Part shown: positions 1-12,391 of the stretch, piece by piece
Layout of the letters: each line of letters begins with the position of its first letter
Numbering within the stretch: position 1 is the first letter of the stretch
From: Dermanyssus gallinae
Taxonomy: Eukaryota > Arthropoda > Arachnida > Mesostigmata > Dermanyssidae
Reading direction: 5' to 3'
Length of the DNA stretch: 64,000 bases
Assembly: GCA_003439945.1 (NCBI GenBank)
Contig: QVRM01001376.1
Span: forward strand, 1 to 64,000
The notes under the pieces: generated by a model
The model's database searches: none
The model's input: only the letters and a program-made list of their open reading frames with translations
Told to the model about the DNA's origin: nothing
Program-made: the position numbers and the translations under genes

Positions 1-1076
1 CTCGTAAATAACCGTAATAAAAATCGCTAAATTAAATTATTGTAAAATCGCTTACATGTAAGGCACCCCCCGAAACTTAACATTTTTCATAGCCTTTCTA
101 GCTGTACTCAGCAATGACCCTGTCAATTGAAATACGGGCACTACGACTTTTAACGTTTTGTGGCTATATGATATCCTGCGCTCCAGGTATTAGACTCTAG
201 CTCACTGCACAGCTCCCTCCAACTACGCTCCTTGATTTTCTTAATTAGGAGTCAGATTGTCCCTTGGGCGTTCGTTCTATCCCATTTCTTATCACAAGCT
301 CTACGTGTCTGGCTGTGTTTGATTTTGAGGTCCGTTTAGAGCAGTTTCTACCAGTATATCAGGCATTTTTCTTGCATGTCGTTGCATTTGCACTCTCCGG
401 CACCACGTTGCAGTGCCCGGCTTTCCCGCTTAAAACGCTGTAGGTAGCTGTAGCGGCAGCGAAGGGTACTCCACACGCTAACTCTGCAGCTTAGCCGGCC
501 TACCATTGAAGCTATGCTGCTTTATGTAGCAGCTTCCATCATCTTTTGAGACGACGGCTCACAGCGGGCGTATCTGCTTTCGCGGGGACCAGTTACGGCT
601 CCGATATCGATTTTGGATTGGAAGTTGTTGTTTGATAGCCCTGTGGATCCATCGTGCCATCGTGCTTGTTTCATCCAGGTTTTTCACCACCACCACCACC
701 ACCACCACTATCATCAACTTTTGGGTGATGCTCCTTACTTTCTGTTGCAAGTGTAGACTTGGGCGTTATATGATTTACGACGTAGGCTGCATCTTCTCAT
801 CTTCCTGGCTTGTTCTCGTCCACTTGAAGCTTGCGTGTGTCTTGCTAGGTTTTGGTAACTATTTGTATCAGTACTCGTTCGTCGTCAGGATGCGCTGCCT
901 CGTTTAACTGTCAGGAGCATCTCGGTATACGTTTATCCATGCGTGTTTATCACAAACGTGCTATATTTTGGCTTCTTGTTTAAACGTACTAAGCTCTCCT
1001 GACGGTCCGATCGGTCCGGTCTTTTCAGAACACCTTAGCCGTGATATATGCTTTCGTCACAAAATAAGCTTGCGCG
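1..1076. other. intergenic, no gene recognised
   Basis: Mixed-composition sequence with no ORF that looks coding. The one distinct feature is a short (CAC)n tract at about 688-711, which makes poly-Thr or poly-Val in the frames crossing it. The minus strand reads as a series of short open stretches broken by many stops, which may be an old decayed coding element, but I could not match it to a family. Confidence 0.4.
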
Positions 1077-1484
1077 CTAATTCAGTCTCCGTCTTGCCTC
1101 TAATATGTATAGAACCATTGGTAGGTCTATTTCTTTGGCATCTATCGTTTGGCTTGCCCCATCTAGCCATCCCGTATGGGCCTTTAATATATTAAAGGCT
1201 TGCGTATGGGCCACTTGACTGGCGCTCTGCGTTGATCGTCGGTGATTCGACTTGTTCTTACAGAGCGGTCGCTTCTTTTTCTTCTTCTCCTTTAGTGCTT
1301 TGTGGATTTTCTTCGACGTGTTTATGAGTACCTCTTGTGTCGTCCTCTTGATGTCTTTACTGCATTCACGGTGGCTCTTGTCAGCGCGTCTTGGTTCCGT
1401 GGCCTTCTGGATAAGATACTCCGTGACGTCACTGATCAAGGTGTTTAGTCTAGAACGTCCGTTTGGGTAATCGTGGTGGTCCAA
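1077..1484 (-). CDS. hypothetical ORF, 135 codons, possibly remnant
   Basis: An ATG-initiated open frame of 135 codons on the minus strand, basic in composition, with a lysine run near its middle (KEKKKKKRP) encoded by a GAA/AAG-rich stretch. It has no signal peptide, no membrane segment and no domain I recognise. Stops follow closely in the same frame beyond 1077, although more open blocks continue toward position 400 in shifted frames. This could be chance, or part of a decayed mobile-element protein. No splice sites or promoter are evident. Confidence 0.15.
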   Translation of the reverse strand: MDHHDYPNGRSRLNTLISDVTEYLIQKATEPRRADKSHRECSKDIKRTTQEVLINTSKKIHKALKEKKKKKRPLCKNKSNHRRSTQSASQVAHTQAFNILKAHTGWLDGASQTIDAKEIDLPMVLYILEARRRLN

Positions 1485-1913
1485 CCGTCGCTTTTTACCG
1501 TTACGCGGGCAGTTTCGTTATGGGGTGCCTTTCGCGGATCTCGTTATCATACAATTGAATCTGACTAACTCTTTTGTCTGCAGTTGCGCGGTTACACGTA
1601 ATGCACTAAAATCGGTGCAAAAGTCCGCACCTCACAATCAATGAATTGCTAACTTCACCTGGAATTTTATTTTAAAAAATGTGTACGATGACATGTTGTC
1701 CCAGACACCAAATAGCAATTTAAAATGGAACAAGTTCAAGTACTTATCGAAAGATCCGTATAAAGCCCTGCCCATCCCACAGAAAAGGTCTGGCTAGTTT
1801 TTACAGCCTTTTCCTCGACTAGCAGGCGCATATAGAAACCGGAAAGGAAAGCTTTGCCGTCACCGGAACATTGAATAGATAGACGTTCATTGTATGTGCA
1901 CATTTATTCTTAT

Positions 1914-2096
1914 CGTTCGATTTATGTTACAAGTACGTCATAATATTTATCTAATCGAGCAAAAACTATGACCAACAATTGTACAAAAAAAAGGATTTGA
2001 ACGACACAAGAACCTTGTCAGATCCTTTTTTGTGCAATTGTTGATCATAGTTTGCGCTCGATTGGATAAATATTATGACGTGCATGTTGGGGAACG
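1914..2096. repeat. long imperfect inverted repeat (foldback/MITE-like hairpin)
   Basis: Left arm 1914-1996 and right arm 2022-2096 are reverse complements around a 25-base loop. The inner part is nearly perfect: acgtcataatatttatc on the left pairs with its complement on the right, and the arms end in aaaaaaggat / atcctttttt. The outer 15-20 bases are weaker. A (TA)n tract lies directly to the right. A transcript would fold into a stem of about 75-80 bp. It could be a foldback transposon, a small MITE or a hairpin-RNA locus. I see no ORF inside and no clear target duplication. Confidence 0.75.
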
Positions 2097-2111
2097 ATTA
2101 AACTTTCGCTG

Positions 2112-2138
2112 TATATATATATATATATATATATATAT
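2112..2138. repeat. (TA)n microsatellite
   Basis: About 13 uninterrupted TA units next to the foldback at 1914-2096. Confidence 0.95.
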
Positions 2139-4400
2139 CACTAGACACGAACGACGTTGTCAAAGCGGCATCGACGTGAGAGGTAGCGGCGGTGTAGTAG
2201 CACCGGTGATATTCAATGAATTCTCGAACGTCAGATCGCGAGTGGTGAGGCTGCCATTGGAAGAGAATGTCTGGGAACTTGCTTTCAATAACGGATAGGA
2301 CAACGACAAAGACCCATTTACGAAGGTACGAGGCTGAATCAAGCAGGCGCTATGGATGAAGGAAACTATACAGACATACATATAGATATACGCATACGTA
2401 CATACATACATACGCACGGACGTACACACGAGTGCAGACACAGGGACACAGCACATGCGAGCGGGACGTGGGGACAGCCTTCTACGTTGTTTTCCACAAG
2501 CGAGGATCGAGAAAGAACGAGAGAGAGATACAGAGGCGAGGTGGGGAAAGAGAGAGAGAGATAGAGAGAGAAGTGAGTAGAGGGGAGGAATAAGAGAAGC
2601 GAGAGTAGACCCCCCCATAACCCCAGCTAACTCAGAAACCTTTCCTCTTGTGCTTTACTTTGGGGTTTGGACCCGGCCGGGGCCAGGGCACCCTTTCCCG
2701 ATCGCGAGGGGAGAACTCCCGAGCCAAGCGCTTCGAAAGCACAAGTGTGAAAAGCAAAGCACACGATGACGGTGACAACGACGACAACGACGACGACGCT
2801 GACGATGAAGAAGGGGAAACGGGGAAGGCCAATATAAAAGAAAGGAATAAGTTCCAAGGGCGACCGCCCGCCCGGCCGACGACGGCGGGAGAAAAGGGAA
2901 CGCTGGTGAAGAGCGGCGGAAGAGACACAGGCGTCCTGGTTAAGAGGGCTGGCCAAAATGAGGCCTAGCTAGCGCTGCAAGAACGATGTCAACGAGGACG
3001 AGGACGTTAACGGCAAAGGAAATAGGGCGGGGAGCGGGCGGTGCTGTGGATGGGTGGATGGCTGGCTGGCTGGATCGCCGGACGCACAGAGTGCGGCCAG
3101 TCCGTTGGGAAGCGCAGGAGCTCGCGGACGAGAAGGCGAGAGTCGACGTAGACGTTCCGAAGCGTCGCAAGCTCGCTCACGTTCGCGCTCATTGGGTGAC
3201 GACGTCGCGACAACGTGGTCGTCGCTGATCGGAAGTGAGAAGCGGCTCAAAGACAAAAGGGGGGAACAGGCGAGCGACGACGGGAGCGGTCAGACCGACA
3301 GGCAGGCAGGCAAACGAACGGACAGAGGAACACAGGGACTTCAAGAAGTGCAGGAAAAATATGCGGGAAGACGGGCACGGAAAATGACATGGATGGTAAA
3401 GCAGCCGAGCAGTGGCAGGGCCACAACAGCAGCTGCCGCAGCTGACTACAAGAAAGGCAAGCATAGACAGAGGAAGAGAGTGCCGGAAGAAACAAGATCG
3501 CTGCCCGCGTGCATACATGTACAATGGTCGCACGTTACTCCCCGGGTCCACGGGCGACGACGACGAAGGTAGAGGCGACAGGCGCATGCGAATGGTCCAA
3601 ACGAAGCACGCAGAAGCGTTGATTGAAACGTCGTGCAAGTCACCAAAAACACGGCCGACAGGACCCCCGTGTGTTCCAGTGGCGACTCCAGGCAACACGG
3701 AATGACAAAACGAAACGGGATTCCGGCGGCGAGGTGCAGGACACACAAAGCATGACACAAGAAAGGCGGACAAATAAGGGCGGGTCGATGACTTGGGAAA
3801 ATAATTTAAGTTGTTCGACATTGAAATTGATGACTGATGCAGCCGGGCTGCAGGAAAGAAAAGAAAAGGGGGAAATCGGACGAAACTCGAGAAATGTTGT
3901 GTGGTTGTTTGTGTGTGTGTGTGCAGTGCGATCCAAAAGAAAAATCATTATTTTTACTGTGACGGAGCTTTTGTAATTTGGCAACGCATCAACAGATCGA
4001 CTTTAACAATTTTACGGCATTTTCACATTTTTCTATTGGGGTAGTATTGTTAAGTGAACATGTGTTAGAGCATGAGCTGTATGTGTAGATGTATGCCAGT
4101 ATGTCCACCAAAAGCTTATGACGAAGGAATTCTAACAAAACATAAAGCTGAACATTCCTAAATAAGCGCGTTTATATATAATTTTTTTAATGATATGGAT
4201 ATGAATAATTGTAGTATTTTTATGGTACAATATTTAATCTCTGGTATATGTTTGTTTGGATGCGTGGTTGAATGTTATACGAATCCGAAGAGCATATTCA
4301 CACCGGAAAGCCCGCTAGACAATATTTTTGATGATCCGCTAGCTTAGCCTGTCGAGAAGCGAAGAACTGAGTGGACTAAAAATGCAAAAGAATGCATACA
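2139..4400. other. non-coding, purine-rich stretch
   Basis: Strongly strand-asymmetric DNA. Around 2510-2580 and 3210-3480 the plus strand is rich in GA, with GAGAGA runs and GGAAGAG motifs. CATACATA-type repeats lie at 2380-2420, and GAC/GAT triplets at 2760-2815. Long open frames exist on both strands (for example 3054-3572 plus and 3189-3821 minus), but they overlap each other, are Arg/Lys/Ser rich and look like by-products of composition. Nothing is recognised in 3960-4400. Confidence 0.5.
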
Positions 4401-4401
4401 A

Positions 4402-4490
4402 ATGTGGAACGGTGGGGCTCTAACCCGCACACCTATGTGTCTCCTGCGGTCGCGAGGCGCAGGCGAATGCATTACGCCGCCGGGCTCGAC
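4402..4490 (-). repeat. 5' part of tRNA-derived SINE (family A)
   Basis: Read on the minus strand, this starts with the gtcgagcccggcggcgt head, then the gcgcctcg stretch, and ends with a B-box-like gttagagccccaccgttcc. The same head and B box occur in the three tandem copies at 31056-31689. Only the tRNA-like head is present; the approximately 100-base body that follows the B box elsewhere is missing. Confidence 0.6.
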
Positions 4491-5960
4491 GTATATATAT
4501 ACATATATATATGCGTCCTATGTGAACCCCCCCAGAAGACGCCATATATATTTATATATGATTTCATATAAACATATTTTTTTGTCGACGGGACAGAGTA
4601 GAGAAGTGGCTAAAAAAAACAAAAAAATATATATATATATATATATTGCTCAAATATGTACCTATTATGTGGCCTAATCTCAAAAGATAGCTATTGGCCC
4701 TTCTAGCACTCTTAATTGAGTGTGCCAGAACGTACACATGACTGCCTCTGAGTCGGTACCTAAAAAGCAGCAATCTGTCAAGTTTGCTAAGTGCAGTAGC
4801 CTCTTTATCTTCCCCGGCTGAATGCCAAACCTTGAAGCGGCCAACGACATATGCCGAAAGGAATTGGCGTTTGCGACGAACATGTTTGCAATAGCCAAGC
4901 GTCGATTTTCTCATCATCATCACATTCCAGGGGTTAGCCGTCGGAATCTGCCCAGCCCGCGATCATTACGAAAATGTGCAGGCGTTAATTTATCACCTTG
5001 TATTAAATTGCCTGCCCGCACAGAGGCAATTCGACAGTCCGGGACAACAAATAACTCTTTGCTACGTTTAACTTCCCCGCTTCGCATGGTGATCATGGTA
5101 TCACGGCCGCGTGCCGTGTAGGCGTTTCTCCCAATCTGGTCGTTGCATTCGCATGGACGTGTATATGGGCGTGTGTATCGGTGCCTGCGTCGAGCTTTCT
5201 TTGTCGAGTGTCGTGGCCGATTTGTCCATGTCAATCTATCTTCACATCTATTGTCTATTGGCCCCCACCCACGGCCTATTGCCTCGCCTGATTGCCCGCA
5301 AGAAGCAGCGCGGCAACACTATCATCATGATCATCGTCGTCATCATCATCATCATCGCCAGCATCTTCGTTGACGATGCTGCGCCCCCCGTTAGTAAGGG
5401 GATTTTGTGTGTCGACAAACCCATGCGAAGCAGTCGTCTTCAGTCGCCTAGCGAGTGTCGGAGCACGAGCTTCTAAAGCATCCGAGGAAAAAGCCATGTA
5501 CAGCAAGCTGCTGAATCGCGCGCATGGGCACCTGCAAAATCAGAGGGATGTCGTCGATGTTGTTGTTGTCGTCGTCGTCGGAGGGGTTGCACCTAGAGCG
5601 CCGGAGGGGTTGCACCTATAGCGCTTGTATCGCTTGCAGGGCCGGCTGTAACGAGTGGGGGGTCAAAAGCGAGCGGCGAATGGTGGGCTCTTCTTCATAG
5701 TGGCGGAAGAACGAACGCAGCGGGCCGCGTTCTGGCGGCGGCGGCGGCGGCAAGTGCATCGTCGCCTGCCGGGAGGTTCTGCCCCATTGCCACTCGTGCA
5801 GTCGCCGCGCTGTCCTAACTGAAGGTCCTCCACAAGCCTGCCTGCAGGCGCGGCGTAAAGGCGGCTAGGTCTATTCAAATGCAGATGTTCCTTCCTTCCC
5901 TCCTACCAACTACTCTACCTACGAAGCTACCCATTTTGCTATCGTCGGCAGTGGTGCTGG
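4491..5960. other. no gene recognised; simple repeats
   Basis: Holds short (TA)n tracts at about 4489-4512 and 4626-4648 and (CAT)n/(CGT)n at 5325-5360. A 20-base block (gagggttgcacctagagcgc-like) is repeated twice near 5582-5622. There is a GC-rich part at 5630-5870. Overlapping open frames on the minus strand at 4680-4898 and 4920-5234 have no recognisable motif. Confidence 0.4.
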
Positions 5961-6326
5961 TTTTGCTGCTTCTGCTGCTGCTGCCGCCGCTGCCGCCACC
6001 GCTTCCATATTGAGAGATTGCTCCTACCTAAGGCAAGGTGTCGCCGCCAACATGGTGGGCGACGCAGCGGTGGCAGCCGTAGTGGTGAATGCCCTCACTG
6101 CACGATTAGACCACACAACGAACGAATCTGCATCAGAAGCGGGAAAAAGCGGTGCGCTTTTCTTGTTGGCGATGACGACAACGGCGCAGACGACGAAAAC
6201 GGACCGAGGCGGAACCTTGTCGATCGTCGTACGAGGGTAGGGACGGGGGGGGATCGTTCGGGGGTCGTTCGGGGGTCAGTTCTACGAATACCCCATTCAG
6301 CGCCTAAGTGGTCTGTCTTCGACTTC

Positions 6327-6376
6327 GTTGTCGTCGTCGTCGTCATCATCATCATCAGCAGCAGCAGCAGCAGCAT
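6327..6376. repeat. compound (GTC)n(ATC)n(AGC)n microsatellite
   Basis: Three adjoining triplet tracts, gtcgtcgtc then atcatcatc then agcagcagc, about 50 bases long. They open all frames on both strands locally and explain the Val-, Ile- and Ser-run ORFs here. Confidence 0.9.
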
Positions 6377-6515
6377 CACCAGCGCCGTCCGGGTCATCGT
6401 CGTCGTCATCTCTTCAGACCTGTGAATCTTGCAGGTAGAAAGGGCACGCCTTTGACATGCCGACATTGGGAACATTTCATCGTGTCGCAGTATGTCAACT
6501 AGGAGAATATCGACG

Positions 6516-6612
6516 TGTCGTTGTTGTTGGTGTTGTTGCTATTGCTCTTGTTGTCGTTGTTTTTATTGTTGTTGCTGTTGCTCTTATTGTTGTTGTTGTT
6601 GCTGTTATGTGT
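6516..6612. repeat. imperfect (GTT)n tract
   Basis: TTG/TTC/TTA triplets for about 95 bases, giving Leu/Cys runs on plus and Asn/Ser runs on minus. The ORFs spanning it (6492-6935 plus, 6499-6681 minus) are not credible genes. Confidence 0.85.
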
Positions 6613-8056
6613 CATCGTCGTTATTGATGTTGTCTTTACCATCGTTGTTACCACTGTCGTGGCGTTATCGTTACTGGCCAACGTTATTGGCGACTCTCGA
6701 AGAAAGGCACAGCGACGGGCAAACGCGATGTTTATTAGACCGCCTGCGCTCGCTGCCTAAACTGCGTCCCGACAATGCGGCGCACGTGCAGACGACGTAC
6801 ATCGCAAAGAATTCGACGAAAGGAACTTCAACTCTGTCGACTGCTATTGCTGCTCGTCTCGCAGACGGTTCTGCTAACTCGGCACGCGCACGGCGTTCTG
6901 ACGGGCGAAATCATGACAGGGCCATGACGGATTAAATTTAGCCTCGGGCATTTGCGTTGTTGCCAGGCTCAACAGCCGAAAAGGAACAACCCCTTCATTT
7001 CCGACTCCTTTGCTCCCCCTATTCGACGATGCTCTAGCTGGCATGGCGAGCTCGCCTTCGTATCGAGCCGGATGGTTTCGCGCCGCCACAGCAGGATCGA
7101 ACAACTGACAAAGCAGGACCTCGAGGAATAGCTACGTGCCAGTTTGTGTCCCATCACATGAAGCGGCATCGTAGGGAGTCCTATTGAAATCCCCAATGTG
7201 ATAGGCATTCGTCACAACGACGACGACGACGCTGATAAGAACAGTAACTGCTGCATAAGAATAGAAACAATAATAGGTGCATAACAATACTAACCACTAC
7301 AACAATCACCCAGATTTGAAGCAACTTCACTCGATACCGGACAGTCACGGTAGTGAGAGCAGATCAGATTTTTCAAGAGTCATACAAAACGCTTGAAAAA
7401 TTGTCTGCCAATGCGGACATACCGTAGGCGGAAGACTGTGCGACGTGCGAAGGTTACACGTAATGAAGTCTTTCTCTCGTGGATATGCGTGAGTGAAGCC
7501 CTTGCCCAGAACGCAAATGTCACGCGTAGACAAAACCGTCTCGTCGAGCATAGATCGATTTCGGAACCGACATATACTCTGCTCGTACTGCTAACGATCT
7601 GCTCGATTCGCTTTTCCGTTAAGCATCTGCCGGGAAACAGGCACTTCTCGGGTCGCTTCGAGCACTTCGAGTAGGCTGGGTGTCATCAGCCCAATATGTC
7701 GTTCGGCATAACGCAACAAACGCATTTCGTGCGCACGATCATCGCGTGCGCATCAGACGCTGACGGGCTGGCTCGCCATTAATTGGGGGGCAACTAGCTC
7801 CAGGATTAACTAGGCGGATGTTAACTAAGGTTGGTGAGTGGCCAATGGCCCACATGGCTCTCTTCCTTTATACACTATTATTAAACGCACCCCGAAAAGG
7901 GGGGATATTTATTTCCAGATAGATTGATATGATAACACATATCTACCACGTACGTCGGCCTGCCGCAGAGAAGCCCAGAAAAAGCGAGCGGGCAACCGTG
8001 CCTTTTAAAGTGCCCTATTCCTCTTTGCTTGCCCCCTCTGGTTTACGTGAATATAG
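6613..8056. other. no gene recognised
   Basis: Single-copy-looking sequence. A 93-codon open frame at 7393-7674 (plus) contains a gtgagt splice-donor-like site near 7487, but there is no convincing acceptor or domain. The rest holds short open frames only. Confidence 0.35.
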
Positions 8057-8098
8057 GTGAGCACGGTGCACATTAATCGGTTGTCATTCGCGGTGCAT

Positions 8099-8215
8099 GA
8101 TGTTGTTGTTGCCGTTGTTGTTATTGTCGTTGTCGTTGTTGTTATTGTCGTTGTTGTTGTCGATATTGTTTTGTTGTTGTTGTTGTTGTTGTCGTCGTTG
8201 TTGCTGCTGCTTTTT
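8099..8215. repeat. (GTT)n-type triplet tract
   Basis: About 115 bases of GTT/GTC/GTA units on plus, ending in gctgctgct. On minus the same DNA encodes Gln/Asn runs, which inflates the 194-codon open frame at 8084-8668. Confidence 0.9.
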
Positions 8216-10123
8216 ACCGTTGTTAGTCGTAGTCAACCCCGACGCTGAGACCTCGAATTGAGAGGGCCACGGGGCAGAGTGAACCGAGAAAGGGGCCCCG
8301 TACAGCAGACGGGCCGAAGAACAGACGACTGTCGTCAACCGGTATCCGGCAAGTGCAAGCAAGGCAATGCGAACCGTGGCGGACAACGTGAGCTGTTTGT
8401 TGTACGCAAACTCGAAACTCCTCCTCCTCAGTGTACAGTGTGCGCGTGTCTGTGAAGCGGCTGAAGTCTGAACAGACTCGAGGCTGGCTGACGAAGAAAA
8501 CGTCGTTTGCGTTCGTTGTCGTGTCGCCAGCAGTGATGACTTCGACCCGACGACAGCCACGATGAAGTCGACGAAGACAACAGCGGTGCTAGCGGCCGCT
8601 GTCGTTGTTTGCGCGGGTGAAGCGCAAAGTGGATTATCATCGAGCAGAATCCTGGCGACAGTCGTCACACACGCTCGTGCCCTCGGCTACGACTGCGATC
8701 ACATGTACTTCTAATTCTACTACTACTACTACTACAACGACGTTTACATTACTATTCTGTCTTGCTTGTTCACTGGTAGTGCTCTGGTTTGCACAACTAC
8801 GTGTATTTCGTCTGAGAACATATCCTCCTTTACTCACTGCTCCCCCCCCCCCCCGCCGCCTACTTTAGGCGTCGGCTAACGTCGGACGTAAGAGACATCG
8901 GTGGAGGGGCCGGTTGGTTCAATGCTGCGAGATCTGCACTGCGGTTAGTGAATAGATAGATTCGTAGATGTTGCTTGCTGTCCAAACGGCTGCCCGGTGA
9001 CCCGAAAAAACAGAGATCCCGAGGCGACTTGAACACTTGCGGGGGCACACTGCCAAGGCCAAACGAAATTGAAACTGTCGAAACCCTTGACTCTTATTTG
9101 ACGGCACCGACCAATACACATTTGGTGTTGGTTAGCGTCAGTGTGTACGATTTGCAATCGCCGATGTTTTCGGCGCCAACATATTAAGATTGAGACTCAG
9201 GAACCTGCCGCAGTGAACTAGTGGCAAATGTTATTGGCCTTTGAGCTGAAGAGCTGAAATGCTCACCTAAAGAGCGGTAAGTTATTTCGCACATACGAGT
9301 GTCGTACGAGTGTCTATACTCGTATATTTAGGATTATTGCATTTTCCCAGATGCGCGAGAAATGCCATATGGCTAGGGCCCTCGAAGGCCATCGAGACGA
9401 GTGCCCCATTTTGTGATCAGATTACTTAAACGTGTCGACGCACTGACAAACACCGTGGACCAGCATAGTCCATGGTGGTTGTCAGTCCGGGTGGTTATCA
9501 ATTTAGCAGACGCAAAAAAAACGCCGCAGGAAGAAGACAACGCATAAGTGAGATATGAGACCCGGGTTTCATCTATCTGTGCGTCGGTGAACCGATCACC
9601 GCCTACCTATAATTAGTGACCATCATGAGATGTGATTTATTCGTTTACAACATGTTTACTTGCCTAGTTTCCACAGACGCTAGCAGTTTCTACAATTGAC
9701 TGGGCCGCCAAGAGTGCCGTGTTTGACGGAACTTTTGCCGTTGATCTGAGGGCCAGTGCGGGCAGAGGCCTACAGTGTTAAGGAGAGCCCTCCAGCCAGA
9801 AGTAAACTGGACGATTTGTGAAAACGACCGGAAACATTAGATATTACTACGATCGAATAGAAGGGGTATTAGTTTGAGAACAGGTGTTTCCACCGTTATC
9901 AATATCGAGGTCGTTGTCAATCCGTGAGCCAGCTGCAAAGTATCACCGCTAGGTGTTCGGTCGATCGTCCTAGTCTTGAATCGTTGAGGCAACGTGACTC
10001 CACCATTATAAACAACAGAAATAACAGCAACAGTAATCCGAGCGGCCATCCGACAAGTGAGCCATCTCTGCTGGCTTGCCGTAAAATGCTATATAACGGA
10101 CACTTCACTAAAAGCACTGCTCC
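8216..10123. other. no gene recognised
   Basis: Contains (TAC)n at about 8720-8738, a pure C run at about 8841-8854, and otherwise unique sequence with stops in all frames from 9190 to 9830. No family motif was seen. Confidence 0.4.
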
Positions 10124-10190
10124 CTGCCTCCGGCTGTATCCACGTGGCTTTGCGATGTCTGCAAAGCCACGTAAATTCAGCCGGATGCAG
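10124..10190. ncRNA. 67-nt near-perfect hairpin, pre-miRNA-like
   Basis: Left arm 10124-10153 and right arm 10161-10190 are 30 bases each and match at about 26 of 30 positions when reverse complemented, including a perfect cgtggctttgc / gcaaagccacg block next to a 7-base loop (gatgtct). Stem length and loop size fit an animal miRNA precursor. A small foldback repeat is the alternative. Nothing in the sequence shows that it is transcribed, and either strand could fold. Confidence 0.4.
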
Positions 10191-11514
10191 CCACGTAGAT
10201 ACTTTGCAAAATTTTACCGGCGCACTCTAGTCGTGGCTCTCAATGAACACACGAGGACGCACACTTTCCCTTTCTTAATTTCTAGCGCAGCAGAATCAAC
10301 ACAATCAACGGGCTGAATGGATAGGCAAAAGAGGGAATACTGCCGTCCAAATGTTCGCCCCGTGTCTCGTGACTTTGTGGCACAGCGACAATGGAAGCAT
10401 CGCGCAGCAGATGAAGAAGGCTGCCATTTTCAAGATGACCCATGTGTCGGCTATCTGTCGTCGTCGTTGTCGTTGTTGTCGTCGCAGCTAGCCCGCTGTT
10501 CTGCTGCTGCTGCCGCTGCCGCTGCAGCGACCGACATCGTCGCTTCGCGCCGCAGCACACCGAAACGGAAACACGGGCTTCCGTCTGTAATAAAATATAA
10601 CTCAATGAACAAGCCTCGGACTGCTGTTCGGATCCAATACGACAAGTCAAGCTTGCCGCAGTGGTAGCAGCAACCGTAGTAGGGGCAGTAGTAGTAGTAG
10701 CAGTAGTAATATTAGTCGGCTGCTGTTCCTGCCGCTGCTCAGGAATACCGAGAAGGAATGATCACGGCGATGTGACGTTGGTAAGTGAAAACGGGGAGCA
10801 ATGGGAAGAAATAGTATTCCCATGAAAGAAAAGAAGAGAGGAACAGAAAAAAGGTGCGAGAGTTATAAAGAGAGACACGTGAAAATAGCGGCAAAGCGTG
10901 AAAAGCAGACGAGAGGAACAGAGAGCGCAAGAGAGAGCAAGAGGAATACAGCAAGCGAGCGGCGAACGATCCTTCGCGCAAAGAGAAAGACGGGCATGTC
11001 GGAGAAATGGGGTTCGATGGGGTTTCCGCCCGCCCTCCCATCCATGTACAACGAGTACAAGGAACCGACGAATGACGAGATAATGGAGAGGAATAGGGAG
11101 ACAGAGAGAGAGAGACAGCAGATTCGGCGGTGTCATTCGCTCGTCGTGTCGGAGAGAGAGAAGACTTGCCGCGCGGCGAGGATTAGGAGGAGCGGGGAGG
11201 GGCAGACGCAAGCACTCATATACGGGCCCCTCCACCGAGTCATTTCCGGACGTTCGCGTGCGACAACCGTTCGGTGGACAGTGCACACGCGCTGCTATGT
11301 TGCGACCGACAGCCATACAACCACATACGTAGATAGACACGCAGGCAGCAGCAGCAGCAACGGCAGACTCACCGAGACGCGGAACAGGCGGAAAACGCCC
11401 GCCGACAACAGGGAGCGAGGGACAGCGAGACACTCGACCGACGACCGGTCTTACGTACGTAGGAATTCACGTACTCACGTGCCGCGGGCTTGGATTGCTT
11501 ACAGACACAGTCGA
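10191..11514. other. GC- and purine-rich region; possible promoter or 5' UTR
   Basis: From 10800 to 11180 the plus strand is GAGA-rich, with repeated gagaga and gaaag motifs. From 11180 to 11480 it is CpG-rich. On minus there are two good splice-donor consensus sites (gtgagt) at about 11365 and 11467, each preceded by GC-rich sequence, as in a non-coding first exon. Large overlapping frames on both strands (10801-11670 plus, 10762-11433 minus) lack domain features and are treated as composition artefacts. Confidence 0.3.
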
Positions 11515-11855
11515 CTACTACTACTACTACTACAGTCGGTTGTGCTTGAGCGAGACACGACAGCGTTGGGCTGGTGGGCGTCATTCTTTGGACCACGACT
11601 TCAAAGCCACCCACGTGCTACGTTGACACCCTACCGCCTTCTCCATGGCCACTACAGCTACTGCTACTAAGCAATTGCACTTCTTAGCGGTTGTTACACT
11701 TCTACTACTCAGACCACTACGATGAAAACAACGTTCTACAACGCCGGCACCATCCACCCGCCATCGTCCGAGCCGGGTCCCGGGATCGTCAAGCCTGTGT
11801 GGTGGAAAAGGGCTTATTCCCTTACCCTTTGCGCATTCCGTACCAGATGAACTAG

Positions 11856-11925
11856 TTGTAGTAGTAGTAGTAGTAATAGCCGTAATAATACTAGTAGCAG
11901 CAGCAGCAGTTGTTGTTGTTACACC
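11856..11925. repeat. compound (TAG)n(CAG)n(TTG)n repeat
   Basis: Triplet tracts with small interruptions. Similar CTA tracts lie at 11514-11533, and TTG/TTC tracts continue to about 12080. Confidence 0.85.
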
Positions 11926-12353
11926 TCTCTTGTTGTTATTTTATTTGTTATTAGAGAGGCTGCTCTGTCGTCGTCGACGCCGCCGCTGCTGTTGCTCTTT
12001 ATCTTCTTCTTCTTGTTGCCGCTAGACGTGGTCATGGTGGTGATAGTTGTGCGGTGGTTGTCGTTGTTGTTGTTGGGTAATAACAACCTCATTCTCACGA
12101 GAGTGTCACTAGGCGCTCACTTGCAGGAAGAGGAAGGGGTGTGTTTTGCCGGGCACGTATCTGAAGTCGAAGTTAGTCGACCCAGTAGTAACGCTCAAGT
12201 GTCAGCAAGCAGTTACACCGACTGCAGCAGTGGTAAGAGAGACGATAGTGGAGAAGTGACACGTAATGTCTCTAACGACAGCTTGGTAATTAAATGCTCG
12301 AGAACACTCGTGAGGATTCTTCGACAACGGCAGACATTTATAGCGGAGATACC

Positions 12354-12356
<3 letters not shown>

Positions 12357-12388
<32 letters not shown>
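12357..12388. repeat. (TA)n microsatellite
   Basis: About 16 TA units. The sequence just outside has a short inverted match (accggtt on the left, aaccgg on the right). Confidence 0.95.

Positions 12389-12391
<3 letters not shown>

Noticed and set aside
3054..3821. Overlapping 172- and 210-codon frames on opposite strands
   Set aside because: Both are open because the DNA is GC/purine-rich; translations are Arg/Ser or Cys/Ser/Pro-rich with no domain, and neither has a supporting splice site.
10762..11670. 289-codon plus and 223-codon minus frames
   Set aside because: They occupy the same GAGA-rich block, contain no motif, and the minus frame is crossed by a consensus donor. More likely promoter or UTR sequence.
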